Of a stretch of DNA of 64,000 bases, positions 14,280 through 25,810 are shown one piece after another; the first letter of the stretch is position 1; the number at the start of each line of letters is the position of its first letter. This DNA is from Pyxicephalus adspersus (taxonomy: Eukaryota > Chordata > Amphibia > Anura > Pyxicephalidae). Made by a program: the position numbers and the translations under genes. The stretch is taken from the NCBI RefSeq assembly GCF_032062135.1, contig NC_092860.1, forward strand, positions 64,949,803 through 65,013,802. The letters are read 5' to 3'. The notes under the pieces are model-generated. The model had not been told where the DNA came from, searched no databases, and saw only the letters and a list, made by a program, of their open reading frames with translations.

Positions 14280-15300
14280 AACTGCGCTGTGACGATTCAC
14301 TTTCAATGGACTGACAGCTGTCAGTACGGGTGACCATAAACTCCACAGTTATGTGCATCCTAGTCTGGTTCCAGGACCCAAGTTACAGCACCATTTTTGC
14401 TAATACCCCGTCTGCAAACTATGAAGGCGACACAACTTCCCGTTAAGTTTGGTGCTGCAGAGCTGTAACTGCAACGGGCGGACGGGCCCTTTAAAGAGTG
14501 TCTATATGGGACACTAGTCGAGTCAAGCGTGCCTCTCCCCCGCTTTACTTCCAAGTTCATCCCGATGTCCGCTCTGGGTCCTCCCCTTCCTACGCGGCCA
14601 TTTTTAACCAACTCCAAATTCTCGTTTGTTAAAGCAATATCTCTCCACCCCTTGTCCTAAATTCCCCTCCTCCCTTAAAAGCTAGACAGGCCGGGGTGAA
14701 GGGGGGTCATGACAGTATTATATAAGGGCAGCGTTTTCCTTGTTAGTTTACACCATTGCATCTTTCAGGCTAAATGTGCGAACGTCTTGCAAAGGTGAAC
14801 ACAACGTTCGAAACTAAAACACTCACCGTGTCCTAGGGCCAGCAGCTCGCAATACCCCACCCATTCTAGCCACCAGACGCCGGTACTGTCACCTACCATG
14901 ATCCAGCTTCCTCACTTGCAATGCTGCTCAGCACAATCAGACATCCAAATTTAGGCTGGCATGTTAAAGGCTTCAACTGATGATCCTAGGTCCATTCTTG
15001 CCGCACAGGAAAAGGGAGGTGATATTCTTCCCATCAGAACCCCTTTGTGTACTGTATCAGAGACTACTGCTGGTCTCGGTGCCCCTGTCTCCTCTCCCTA
15101 GTGCTGTGAATGAAATGCTGAGTAACATAGTATGAGATCCTGTACTGCCCTCCCCGCTGCTCCAACTGGGGAATTACTGGGCCGGAGGGAGGGGAGAGGG
15201 AGCTGGGAATAAAGGAGCACCCTAAAATAAAACACCTTCTACTTTTAATTACCACCGCAGCCTCCCACATCGATAAACTCCGCTCCAGCTTCATGAAACA
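14280..15300 (-). promoter_or_regulatory. CpG-enriched patch, candidate nfic promoter
   Basis: CpG dinucleotides are dense here (clusters at 14470-14600 and 14780-14890) against a CpG-poor, AT-rich background. The patch surrounds the ATG-plus-donor at 14897. An AAAATGGCCGCG motif on the minus strand (about 14593-14605) resembles a YY1 site with one change. A plus-strand TATATAAGG near 14720 could indicate divergent transcription. No conserved exon other than the ATG candidate was found. Promoter function is inferred from composition and context only. Confidence 0.4.
14897..14899 (-). CDS. nfic: Candidate nfic exon 1 start codon at a splice donor
   Basis: On the minus strand the sequence reads ATG/GTAGGT, with the donor GT at 14896-14895. 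Spliced to the exon 2 acceptor at 2324 it gives ATG-GAT-GAA, that is MDEFHPF. From memory, one annotated NFIC isoform class starts this way. The site lies in the CpG-enriched patch, as expected for a first exon. The more common MYSPLCLTQ-type exon was not found in this window. The evidence is positional and only a few bases long, so chance is possible. Confidence 0.4.
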
Positions 15301-17579
15301 AGTGATTCTCTCACAATTTCGGTAACTGAAAGAAACCCTATTAAGGCTAATACATTTTTTATCAAATGTGTTCTGTCACAGTACGCTTTCTTTTTTTTAC
15401 ATCGCCACAAACAGATACTTTCAGTTCATAGCATTGTATCCTTATTTACTCTGACTTCTCACCCCTTCCATTTCCCTCTCTGTTCGCCCTCCCTGCACCA
15501 CTCCTCAAACCTCCTTCACCGTCCCCGTACTATTCCCCTCCTCCTTATCTAAATGTACCCTCCTCTCTTTACACAATATCTGTACCCATCTAGCGTGTGC
15601 CCCCTGGCATCTGCAAGGGTGAGGGAGGAGCTGTGCTCGGTCTTCCCGCCCTCACCCTTCTCAGCCTGTGAATTAACCTTCTCCTCACAGCAGGGTAGCT
15701 CTTGTAATGTACTCTAGAACAGTGTCCTGTATCTCCTGGATCATCTCAGTTTAATCAGACAGAACTGGTAGCTGTGAAGTAATAGTACACCAAAATACCA
15801 ATATTAGCTTTCACGATAAGTGTCTTTAAAAAAAAAGTTTTAGATATTTAAAATACCAGTTTCCTCGAGCTCCTGCCATGACCATTATTCCTTTTAAAGG
15901 ACAGATTTTACTGTGCTCCTTTATTGTCCCCTTCATGGGTAGTAATAGGGGCCATGTCAACACAAAATACCAAAAAAAGTGCATGTAGGCAGGAAGTTAA
16001 TATTTAGCAAACTAATGTTTTTTAGTGTTGTTAACTGTTGTTCATTTGGGGGTCACATCTAGTTTAAAGAGACATTGTCACATTGCCCTTTGTATAAAGC
16101 TATCCCTACACACCGACACCTACTTACCAGCAATTTCCCGCCCCTCTTTCCTTTGTCACAACTACAAGCCCTTTGACAGCTTACTCTTCAAAATGCCTCC
16201 ATTTTAACCTCTACTTTTTCTCATCCATGGACCTGGTATTTCATATATCTAAATACCAAGAATTACCTGTACCTTATACCACATTCCATACTAAGGCATC
16301 ACTTACCCTTATCATCTGTGTCATACTTATTAGTGACAACATCTCTACCTCGCTGAGACAATATACACGCTTGGTCTATACCCCTGAGGAAGCCCTTGTG
16401 GCGAAATGCGTTGGGTAACAAGAAGTCTCTCATGCACACCTTCTCTTTAGCTCAGAATGTAACTGTTCAGCTCAGCCAACTACCACCCCATGATTCTACA
16501 ATGAGCAATGCTTAATTGTGATGTCATTCACGACTGCAATAATTTATGACATCAGATTGTTAAATTGCCTTCTTAATCAATACACTATTTAAAACAAGAG
16601 CCTGAAGCCCCTCTCCTTTCTCCTTCTAACCTGTTTATTACATATATACTAAGAGGAGTGGCTTACCTACACTCCAAGTACTATTGTATGGAAAATAGAA
16701 AGGGATTTGCCCTCATATCCCTAAATCTCATTTGTCACAACTACCACAAAATATCTAGTGATTCTGGGTATGGGGGAGCAAGGCTACCTCTAGGACCTGA
16801 GACGAAGGAATGAATGCCAGGAAATTGCTGAAGAGGTATCACTTCCACCATACATAATCAAAAATTTGGGAAATGGTTAACCCTTACCAGCTGCATATAT
16901 TGCAAAACTACATTTCAGGCACTTTAGGTTCATGCTTCCCTTAGCCATTGGTGCTGTCACTTTTCCTACTCTTTCTCTGGACTACAGTAATATGTAGACG
17001 AGCTACTCTCTTCCAACTTTGTTATCACAACTCATTTTAGCTACCCCAAACTCTGACATTGGGTTCTAGTCCTAGTCTATATTATATCATCAAAGGACAG
17101 CGCACAGTCACTGCAATACAAACACTGAAAGAGAAGAGATTATACGACTAGATAAAAGCTTCTGAAAATAGGATTTTGTGTTTATCATAAAATCCTAGTC
17201 TGTGAGTCCATAAAGAAAACAGGAAATGCATTTACAATGGGTTTTATAGTGCCATCTTCAGGTGGAGTCGAAATTAGGTCAAATTACAACTGTAGCCTGT
17301 ATAACCACTCCTATTTCATCCATTCCTTATGTTTAGGAAAACCATATTAAAACAAAAACAACCAAGCAGCAATGATTTCCAAACTTTTTCACAACACCCT
17401 TACTGTCTTAGAAAATTTATCAAGGCATCCCTGGGTCAAAACAGAACAGGCCAAGCGGTCATATTTGTTCTGGTCTAGGCTTTGAAGGCAAAACACATAC
17501 ATACACATTGTAAAATAACCACAGCAGTAGGCTCCACAACAACACACCTATTACTAACAAATCTTCTAGACGCACAGCT
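15301..17579. other. Intergenic, no gene recognised
   Basis: Pyrimidine-rich sequence (about 15480-15720) gives way to AT-rich sequence. The stretch 16380-16412 contains the CCTGAGGAAGCC...GCGAAATGCG motif discussed in the findings. The 16025-16207 and 16173-16418 frames are pyrimidine-rich and show no domain. Confidence 0.5.
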
Positions 17580-17830
17580 CCAGTTATGGATCCCATATGA
17601 CAGACCCCAGTAAAAGACCTTCCTCCTCAGTTACAGACTCCTCAGTTACAAACACCTCAATAGCAGACTCCCAGTGATGGCGACAGAGATTCACTGACAG
17701 ACTGCAGGTGACAGGCTATTCAGTGACAGAAACCTCCAATCACAGACCTCAGTGACAAACCCCAATGACAGGCCTTATAAACAGACCTCCAGCAACAGAT
17801 CTCTAGTAACATAGCTCTATGACAGACCTA
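17580..17830. repeat. Degenerate short tandem repeat (CAGTGACAGAC type)
   Basis: Phrases such as CAGTGACAGACC, CTCAGTTACAGAC and CCAGCAACAGATC recur every 15-20 bases across about 250 bp. This indicates a decayed minisatellite. No exact period survives. Confidence 0.6.
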
Positions 17831-18015
17831 CTTGTTCTTCCATTCCTGCTCTGACTCCTGTCTCCAAGCAGCTACCGCTGCCTCTCTATTTTGGCTGGCC
17901 TACCCCTTGACTCTGAGGCATGATATCACCCATTTTTGGAAATACATTGGGGTTATTTATTTTAGAAGTTTAGGCTGTTCACCTAGCAACGTGAATTAAC
18001 ACTATTTAAGGGATA

Positions 18016-18513
18016 CAGGTAGCCCTCGAGTAAAGGACATCCGACATATAAACAACTCCTAGATACGAACGGCAAATTCCCTGCTTGTTAGTGTGCAGAA
18101 CGGAGGCTTAAAGGGGGGAGGAGTGTTTTCCGAAGAAATCTTTTGGTAAACACAGCTGAGGTTGTGGGTGATCTTAAGAGCTGAGCTGAGCTGAGCTGAT
18201 CTGTATCATTTTGTAACTCTTTAATGACCAATGACTGCAACTGTTTCTTTTTGCATTTCAAAGCAGAGCTTGCTCCAGAAGTTAATGAATGTCTAGTCTC
18301 CAAAAACCCTTTTTTTTTTTTTGCTTTGTTTGTATTTAGCTCACAGTGTTGATTTAATACAGTAACTGACACCATGCTGCCTAATATTATGTTGAGAAAA
18401 ACATCTGTTCTAATTGCATATATTAAAGTAATGTACCTGTTCTGACTTACATACAAATAAACTTAAGAACAAACTCACACTCTCTATCTTGTGTCTAACC
18501 CAGGGACTACCTG
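18016..18513. mobile_element. MITE with TA target site (Tc1/mariner-type)
   Basis: Flanking TA dinucleotides (18014-18015, 18514-18515) bracket inverted ends CAGGTAGCCCTCGAGTAAAG and, reverse-complemented on the right, CAGGTAGTCCCTGGGTTAGA. The interior shows further mirrored text (CCGACATATAAACAACTCCT against the right-hand AAGAACAAACT). The 122-aa minus frame inside (18088-18456) is explained by the element and has no domain. The superfamily is inferred from the TA site. Confidence 0.65.
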
Positions 18514-21416
18514 TAATTCAATTAACTTAGTAAATGAGATAAAGCTCTGCTGAATTCAGTCATCTGATCAGCAAGCAATATTCAAGTGCTTTGTTTTTTT
18601 GTTTTTTGTTTTTGTATTTCTTTGCATGTGATTAGGTATTCTTTGCAAGAATAATGTTTATTACATTCATTAAACTAAGTGAATTATCCCTGGCAAGGGG
18701 ATATTTCACTATGGTAAGTGAATTTACTAAATCTCTTTAGTAAATCTAGCCCAGTCTGTCAGATTACCTGAGCAAAGAACCCCATGTGGTTCTGAAGTAG
18801 CCTTTTTTAAGACATAATGAAGATGTAATCACTGGTTGTAATGAACACCTGTATACGTTTTGGTGAATTGCAACATAAAAAAAATCAAAATCCAGTACCT
18901 GCCATCAGCAAAAAAAGACCTTAAAACACTCTCTGTTGAGGAGAGCATTCCAAAGCATTCAAATATTGTTGGGCTTTCCAGTTTCTGGAACATATTCTTC
19001 CAATCTGGACAGGGAGAACCTAAACTCTTTCCTTGCTGCAAAATTCATTTTTACTCCTTAATGATTTACACAAGTCACTGTATTGGCAATGACTGAGTAG
19101 ATTTCATAACTTAATTCAGTGGTATTTCAATAGGCAACTAAAATTTCTCTGGTGACCAATTTTCTTGCACTGAGCTGGTGTTAATGAGCCCTCCTCATCC
19201 ATGTTGGCTGGCAACTGTGGTCTGTTCTTTCTAACGCATACAAAGGAAGGACCTCTCTGGCAAAATGGTTAGAAAGTGAACCCACCATGGTATTACAGTG
19301 ATACAGAGGATATAGCTACATCTCTATGATGGATTCTCGCCAAATCCTAATGGCTTTCCCACTGCAGACATGTAAAATAAAACAAACAGCACTGCCTTTA
19401 AAAAGGCCTTAAAAACCAGAGATCCAATGCAATAATCTAATACAGATAAGCCTGGAGTTCATTGAGAAGATGGCAGACCAGAAACTGCAGAAAAACAGAT
19501 CCAACAGAAAAGGATACATACTGGACACATACTGGATTCCAGATCATTTGCCATCTTCTTTCTCAAATAAAGGTCAACCATGCAATTGACAAAAAGGATC
19601 CCCGATTAGCTGATGTGGTCAGAAAGAAGCATCACAACCTAAACATCATGCTTTACTAAATAGAAAAATAGTAAAATGCAAATGGACTGTGAAAGGGGAA
19701 CATGTTATGTAGGTACCTGTAAAAATAGATGTCTATAGATAATACAAATAGGGATTCCAATTACTTATCAGCAGGATCATAAAAAGGATGAGGAGATAAC
19801 TGTCAAACAGTTACAGAATGAACGATTGTAGAGAAAATAGAGAATTGTACAAAACAGAGAAAGTCTTATCAAGGCTTGTCCATTCTAAGTAGGAACATAA
19901 CACAAAGAAAATAATGATAGATGTTAGGGACTGCCACAGTAGGCAATTACCAAACAAATGCTTTAAAGTGAGAACATTGTGGGCAAAGACCCCTTAAAAG
20001 ATAACTGTGGTATCCTTTTAAGGTGACAATTATGCTGTCTTCTCCTGGCCTAAAGTAACTTACCTTTGCCCTCCACAGATCCATAAATCAAACAGAATTA
20101 TTGCACCTTACTGAAAAAGTAAACTTTTTCAATATGGTAAACAGAGGTTCAGCACAGAGGCTGAAGTTGAACTATCAACACAGTCCATCTAGAATGCAAA
20201 AGCTACACACTACAAATGGAGTACACCCATTCTCTGAGAGACAAAAATATCCCCCAAAAGCTCAGAGCCAGACATGCTGGCAACTAACATACTGGAAAGC
20301 AAAAAAGTCCAGAAATATACAAGTTACACTACACCCCAGAAGGCTGCTCGAGGAACCTTAGTGACTAGGTCACCATCCTTAAAGCAGGGGTGGTCAGGCT
20401 GACAAGAACCAAGGTCCTGCAGATGGCACATAACAGTCTGCACTGTCATTTTACTCTGTGTCTACAGGTGGGAGTAGTAACAACTGCAAGAAATGCACAG
20501 GAAAAAAAAGGGAAATCGCCTCCATGTTTCTCCAGTATCTAAAGGAAGTGGGAAGCAAATGTGTCTCTCATCTCTTGTTCATGACAACACTGATCAAGTT
20601 AACCCATGAATCAGAAGAATCTCTAAAGAGCACAAAAACATGGCTTCTAGGCAGGTACAGATTGGTTTATACTTTTCAAAACAGAGTAATCGTAAAGATC
20701 TGTATGAGGTCCACCTTCTCCTGTGTTTGGTTTGTGATCGGCATCATATAAATTACTCACTTTTGTTTTCACAGCCGCAAAGCAGGTCTAAGTTTTGTCT
20801 TTATAATGCCTGTCTTTTACAATATTGGATACTGTATGACTCTGTATGACTAGCTTCAGGGTTCTAGCCCAGTCTGCCTTTTTTCCCTCTCTTCTTGCCA
20901 TTTGCAGCATTCTTCCTCACCCCTAAAACTTTCCTACTAAACTCTCCTTCCTCTTTACTCCTGCTGTTCTGTGGTTTTTTTTTATCTCTCTTGTATGTTA
21001 CACACCAACTCTCTTGTATCACCTATTCCCACCACAGGACAGGCTACTTGGCAAATATCAGAATGAGTTGGCCCCCTTAACTACTCATTAAGGTTACCTC
21101 ATCACCTTTTGTGGTTGCCTCATGCTTTGGTAATTCACTGCACAACAATGATTTTGCTACTGGGAATAACACATGTGATATACATGATATCAAGTGTGCC
21201 GATTCCAAATCAGAATTTGCCTATTACATACAGATTTTAAGTTATAGGCGTGTTATAGCTGTTCAAATGGTCGGGAATTGGGTAATGTATTTTTACATGG
21301 GAACATTATAACAGTTGCAGCTACCACTATGCCTGCTGCTGCCTCATCTGAATCACGTCCCCTGGTGGAATGCATGTTCCAGCAGTGGCTGGGCATGTCT
21401 GGGCAAGTCAGTGAGC
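18514..21416. other. Intergenic, no gene recognised
   Basis: AT-rich, apparently unique sequence. Several 60-97-codon frames lie at 18829-20849 on both strands, but none shows a conserved domain, good codon bias or splice context. A short A-rich segment lies near 20500. Confidence 0.5.
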
Positions 21417-21440
21417 TGACGTCAGAAATAAGTATATAAG
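21417..21440 (+). promoter_or_regulatory. CRE plus TATA box upstream of the transposase-like gene
   Basis: A perfect CRE palindrome TGACGTCA (21417-21424) is followed 8 bases later by TATATAAG (21433-21440). The ATG at 21529 lies 89 bases beyond the TATA box, so a start site near 21465 would give a short leader. The spacing and order are those of an RNA polymerase II core promoter. Activity is not shown. Confidence 0.6.
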
Positions 21441-21528
21441 GCGAGATAGACCAAGGGCTTGTCTCTAGTGCGACACCATCTTATTGCATAGTACAGCTAG
21501 GCCATAGTGAGTCTGTTTTGAGCTAAAG

Positions 21529-22920
21529 ATGAGTAGGAGCAGCTGTGTTAATAAACCGGACAATTTTTGCTACATTTGTGGCAAATATACCCGGTGTGAT
21601 CAATGCAAGAACCTAACCAAGAGGGTGAGATTTGCTTACAAGTATTACATTGGATGTGAAACTGGAGATCAGGATAAAAGCTGGGCACCTCATATCTACT
21701 GTCAGGTGTGTTACGTTGGCCTACCACAATGGTTGAATGGGAAAAGGAATAAAATGCCTTTTGCTGTGCCTATGGTTTGGCGTGAGCCAAAAGACCATCA
21801 CTCAGACTGCTACTTCTGTATGAGTAAAATTGCTGGGTTTTCGAAGAAGACTAAGTCAAAAATCGTCTATCCTGATTGTGAATCTGCTCGGAAGCCAGTG
21901 CCACATGATGCAGAGAATCCAGTGCCAGTCCCTCCTACATCTGTTGTTGCTGACAGTGACATGTCGGATGAAGAACAGAAGTATGATGTCGATGTTAATG
22001 AATGTTATTAACCCCAATTTGAAGAGGGTAAGCCACACTTTATAAGCCAACATTTGCTTCTGTACCGACGTGAGTGGTCTGATGATGGAGTTAGGTTGCG
22101 AATACATACAAGAGCAGTGGAGATTGTTCATAGACTTGAACAAAGCAAATTTGAAAGCTGTATTGGTGCATAAAGGTAACAAAAAACCTTCTGTTCCTCT
22201 TGCTCATGCCGAGGGAATGAAAGAGACATACGAATCCATGGAGGTAATTTTGAAATGGATTATTTCTTTAAAACACAAGTGGAGCGTTTGTGGTGACACT
22301 CTTTCTTGGCCTGTAATATATGTGCTTTCTGTGCCTGTGGAACAGTCGTGATGACAGCAAGCATTACAAAGTGAAAGAATGGCAACCCAGACCTGAACAC
22401 ACTGTTGGCCAGTACAACGCGAAGCATAAATTCTCTCTGATCCACTGAAAGTTTACCCCTTGCAACTTCATATTAAACTTTGATTAATAAAAAACTTTGT
22501 TGTTGCAATGGATCATGATGGTATGGTATTCAGTATCTGAAGCACAAGTTTGAAAAAGTTATAACTAAACTAAACTGAAAGCACGCATTTTTGTTGGTCC
22601 CCAAATCCGCAATTTGATGCGTGACGCCACATTCAGAGACAAACTCAACCCACTTGAACTTGCTGCTTGGCATTCATTTGTGCTAGTTGCACAAAACTTT
22701 GTGGGCAACCAGCAAGCTGAAAACCAAGCTGAACTCGTGAACAATATGCTAACAGCATACCATCAACTTGGCTGCCGAATGTCACTTAAAATTAATTTCC
22801 TACATTCCCATCTGGACTTCTTCCCACAAAATTTGGGTGATGTGAGTGATGAACAAGGGGACAGGTTCCACTAGTACATTTCTGTTAAGGAAACAAGACA
22901 TCAAGGCCGGTGTAACCCCA
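21529..22920 (+). pseudogene. Decayed copy of an unnamed transposase-like gene family
   Basis: The first frame (21529-22011, 160 codons) has paired cysteines (FCYICG, RCDQCKN, YCQVCYVGL), a MPFAVPMVWREPKDHHSDCY segment with the FC pair, and an acidic linker: a zinc-binding N-terminus. Coding then continues through several frame changes: LGCEYIQEQWRLFIDLNKAN (22096 on), HAEGMKETYES, WSVCGD, FLCLWNSRDDSKHY in another frame (22330 on), LHIKL plus MDHDG, and finally a frame at 22614-22874 with LHSHLDFFPQNLGDVSDEQG. The same blocks recur at 53757-54584. From memory, this arrangement is common as uncharacterised multicopy proteins in many animal genomes, which suggests a mobile element. A DDE-like catalytic role is my inference. 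Stops and shifts make this copy dead. Confidence 0.75.
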
Positions 22921-23058
22921 ACAGTGGAGAGCCACAAACCCAAAAGCAAGTGCTTGAAACATTTCTGAAGTATACATGTGTTGAACAAGGACTTGTATAT
23001 GTTGTTGCAACATAAAACTACATTTTTGTAATGTCATGAAACTATGAGGTAAAAGTAA

Positions 23059-23954
23059 GGCTCAGTCTACAATGACTGTTTCCCCAGCATTTAACTTGAG
23101 GCTTTTAAGGGCCCATGTTTGAAATCCCCATGGATTCCAATGGGCTTATAAGCGTTTTTAGGAGGAATCTGGAAGCCCCCTTTAATAAAGATCTCCACCA
23201 CCCCACCCTGGGGAATGAGTACAGGGGTACATAAAACCCTTTACTCATTTCCTGAAAGGGTTAAAGTATGTGTACTACAGATACAGAACACGTCACAGCT
23301 CCTCTAGGGCTGCGGGAGCAATCGGGAGCGGAGCTGTCAGCATAGCAGAGCTCTACTGTTTGCTCTGCACCTGATTGGCTGAGGAACGGGGAATCCTGAT
23401 AATGCTTGAGCTGTCATCAGGGTTTTCTATTTCTCAGCCAATCACAGAACACTAGAAATGAATGGGGACAAGTCCCCCTATTCATGTCTAGTGCTGAATG
23501 GCTGAGAAATGGAAAACCTCAGCCAATCACAAAGCACCAAAAGGTGAATGGGGAGCCTTGTCCTCATTTAACCCCTAGTGCCCGGGGATCCCTCACTGTC
23601 AGGAGGAGTCCCAGGGCTGTACTCATGTCATGAATGCAGCCGTGGGAATCATCCTGTCATTGGGATAACCTTTAAAAAAAAAAGTTTAGTTACACAAACA
23701 CATTTAATAAAATATTTTACTAATAAAGCCTCGTCCTATTTTTTACCCATATTTTAACCCTTTCAGGGAATGAGTAAGGCGTTTTATGTACCCCCGTACT
23801 CATTCCCTGAAAGGGTTAAAAGTAAACCGTTTATAAACGCTTATGTAAAATCGTGGCAATTTGTGGTAAAACGCTTGTAAAAGTGCATAAAAACATATAT
23901 AAACGTAGTAGGAACATTTATATGCGCTTTTAAACTGTCCATGTAGACCAAGTC
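23059..23954. mobile_element. Large MITE, TAA target site (Harbinger-type)
   Basis: TAA at 23056-23058 and 23955-23957 flanks inverted ends GGCTCAGTCTACA and, reverse-complemented, GACTTGGTCTACA. The interior contains two copies, in opposite orientation, of a CCCTGAAAGGGTTAA-containing block (23203-23266 and 23754-23819). It has no coding capacity; the 23406-23633 frame has no domain. The 3-bp TAA site suggests Harbinger, which is inference. Confidence 0.6.
23754..23819. repeat. Perfect 23-bp inverted repeat (hairpin)
   Basis: The arm TTAACCCTTTCAGGGAATGA plus GTA (23754-23776) is exactly reverse-complemented at 23797-23819, around a 20-base loop. The arms themselves end in TTAA. A diverged copy in the other orientation lies at 23203-23266. 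It could be a small TTAA element nested in the MITE. Confidence 0.9.
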
Positions 23955-23957
23955 TAA

Positions 23958-24486
23958 GTCATGTATAGAGATTACATAGTAACTGCGGAACGAGAGAATG
24001 TAGCTGATCGCGTATATAGGCGTAATTAACTTAAGATCCTGACGTCCTAGACAGAATCGGACCTCAGATTTGTATTCAGTGCACTTGATTTAGTATAGGA
24101 CACATGAATTAAACCAAGTAGCAGACAATATTTATTTTTTTGTGAAGCAGTGTTGTGGAAAACACATTGTAAACAAACCCTCTTTATGTAGATTAATAAA
24201 TGTAGTAATATAATGTATGTGAAGCTTTATATATTTTTATGATAGTATACTGCTTTTTTAAGTCCAGGACATTTTTTTGAAGTCACAATATGTTTTCCCT
24301 TGCTTTTGATTTCTGTTGTTTTTTCTCTCCTTTTTAATGTATCCTTTCATTAGAGTATTAAAAATAATTTTTCAGAATGAAAACTTTGCTGCCACCTACA
24401 TTGCACAATCCTTCCAGCAGCAGTCTCAACTCTATAAACATTATTGAATAATGTAATTGTATATTGTACTACCTAATACTTTAATA
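23958..24486. other. Intergenic, AT-rich, nothing recognised
   Basis: No repeat or gene was recognised apart from T-rich tracts at 24280-24340. Confidence 0.5.
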
Positions 24487-24493
24487 TTATTAT

Positions 24494-24524
<31 letters not shown>

Positions 24525-24630
24525 AAACAGGATTTATATAGCATCAACATATTACGTAACGTTGTACATTAAAAAGGGGTTGCAAATGACAGACAGGTAC
24601 AGACAGTGACTCTACTAATTAAATTGGGGC
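24487..24630 (-). repeat. SINE 3' tail with (ATT)n
   Basis: Same tail as at 12603 (AATAAACAGGATTTATATAG) with the further body TTGCAAATGACAGACAGGTA continuing to about 24630. The body past the tail is shared with 50116-50260. The copy is diverged and lacks the tRNA-like head. Confidence 0.75.
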
Positions 24631-24820
24631 GGCAGCATAAACACCTAGAAGGAAGCCTGCACCTTGTTTGTTAGTCGTATCCTTTCATGATTTAAAACAA
24701 TAAAAATTTGAAAAGAAAAAGGCAGCGGTAAAGTCCCATGATGACAGCTACTGCAATAACACCACCAGCCTTACGCTACACAAGCCCCAGCTAATATAAA
24801 AAGCTAACTAAAGACATTTC

Positions 24821-25649
24821 ACGGCAAGGTGACATAGTGTGAAGATGGCAGCAGCAGCATCAGGAGACCACAGAGCAGAACAAGGACAGAGTGTGGAAGT
24901 GGTGGCAGCATGAGTAGGCCACAGAGTGGCACAATGACAGAGTGCAGCAGCATCAGGAGACCACAGAGCGGCAAGGTGACATAGTGTGGAGATGGCAGCA
25001 GCAGCATCAGGAGACCACAGAGCGGAACAAGGACAGAGTGTGAAGGTGGCAGTAGCATCAGGAGACCACAGAGCGGAACAAGGACAGAGTGTGGAGGTGG
25101 CGGCAGCATGAGTCAGCAACCGAGTGGCATAATGACAGAGTCTGGAGGTGGCGACAGCATCAGGAGGCCACAGAGTGGCACAATGACAGAGTCTGGAGGT
25201 GGTGACAGCATGAGTAGGCCACAGAGTAGTACAATGACAGAGTCTGGTGGTGGCTGCAACATCAGGAGGCCACAGAGTGACACATGGACAGAGTCTGGTG
25301 GTGGCAGCAGCATGAGTCAGCCACAGAGTGGCACAATGACAGAGTCTGGAGGTGGCGACAGCATCAGGAGGCCACAGAGTGGCCTCATTGACAGTCTGGA
25401 GGTGGTGGCAGCATCAGGAGGCCACAGAGTGGCACAAGAACCTAGTGTTGAGGTGGCAGCAGCATCAGAAGACCACAGAGCGGCACAACAACACAGTCTG
25501 GAGGTGGCGACAGCATCAGGAGGCCACAGAGTGGCACAATAAGAGTCTGGAGGTGGGGGCGGCATCAGGAGGCCACATAGTGGCACAATGACAGAGTCTG
25601 GAGGTGGAGGCAGCATGAGTAGGCCACAGAGTGGCACAATGACAGAGTC
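24821..25649 (+). repeat. 51-bp minisatellite, left block
   Basis: About 16 units of a 51-bp repeat of the type CAGCATCAGGAGGCCACAGA / GTGGCACAATGACAGAGTCT / GGAGGTGGCGA; some units carry an extra GCA. Because 51 equals 17 codons, frames stay open on both strands across the block. These long frames are not genes. The block ends exactly where the LINE begins, and the same array resumes at 32595. Confidence 0.95.
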
Positions 25650-25810
25650 CGGATATTTTTATTGTAAAAATAATCAGAATAAAATACAACATATCACAAC
25701 ATTTACAACACTCCGCACACAAACACTTCTAGAACAAAATCAAAAGTCCCACCATTCTTGGCTGTAATAAAGAAACAATAAATAATCAGAATTTTTTCCT
25801 GGAGCAGAAT

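Larger units (their letters stand above)
2325..14896 (-). other. nfic intron 1 (inferred), repeat-rich
   Basis: If the exon 1 candidate at 14897 is correct, this 12.6-kb span is intron 1. Besides the repeats listed separately (candidate LTR, L1 scrap, CR1 tail, local duplications, SINE tail, TTAA MITE) I see only AT-rich unique-looking sequence. A purine-rich tract lies at about 5870-5960, a poly-T run near 7484, and (TA)n patches near 3209, 5777, 11010 and 11287. No other conserved coding exon was recognised. The 2805-3068 and 12823-13092 minus-strand frames show no domain. Confidence 0.45.

Noticed and set aside
14715..14727. Plus-strand TATATAAGG as promoter of a plus-strand gene
   Set aside because: No plausible plus-strand exon follows within several kb; mentioned only as part of the CpG patch.
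15064..15294. 76-aa minus frame considered as an nfic first exon
   Set aside because: No NFI similarity and no donor in the right phase; the ATG-donor at 14897 fits better.
18088..18456. 122-aa minus-strand frame
   Set aside because: Lies inside the TA-flanked MITE and has no domain.
24808..25637. Several long frames on both strands suggesting a repeat protein
   Set aside because: Artefact of the 51-bp minisatellite period; all frames are open to some extent.
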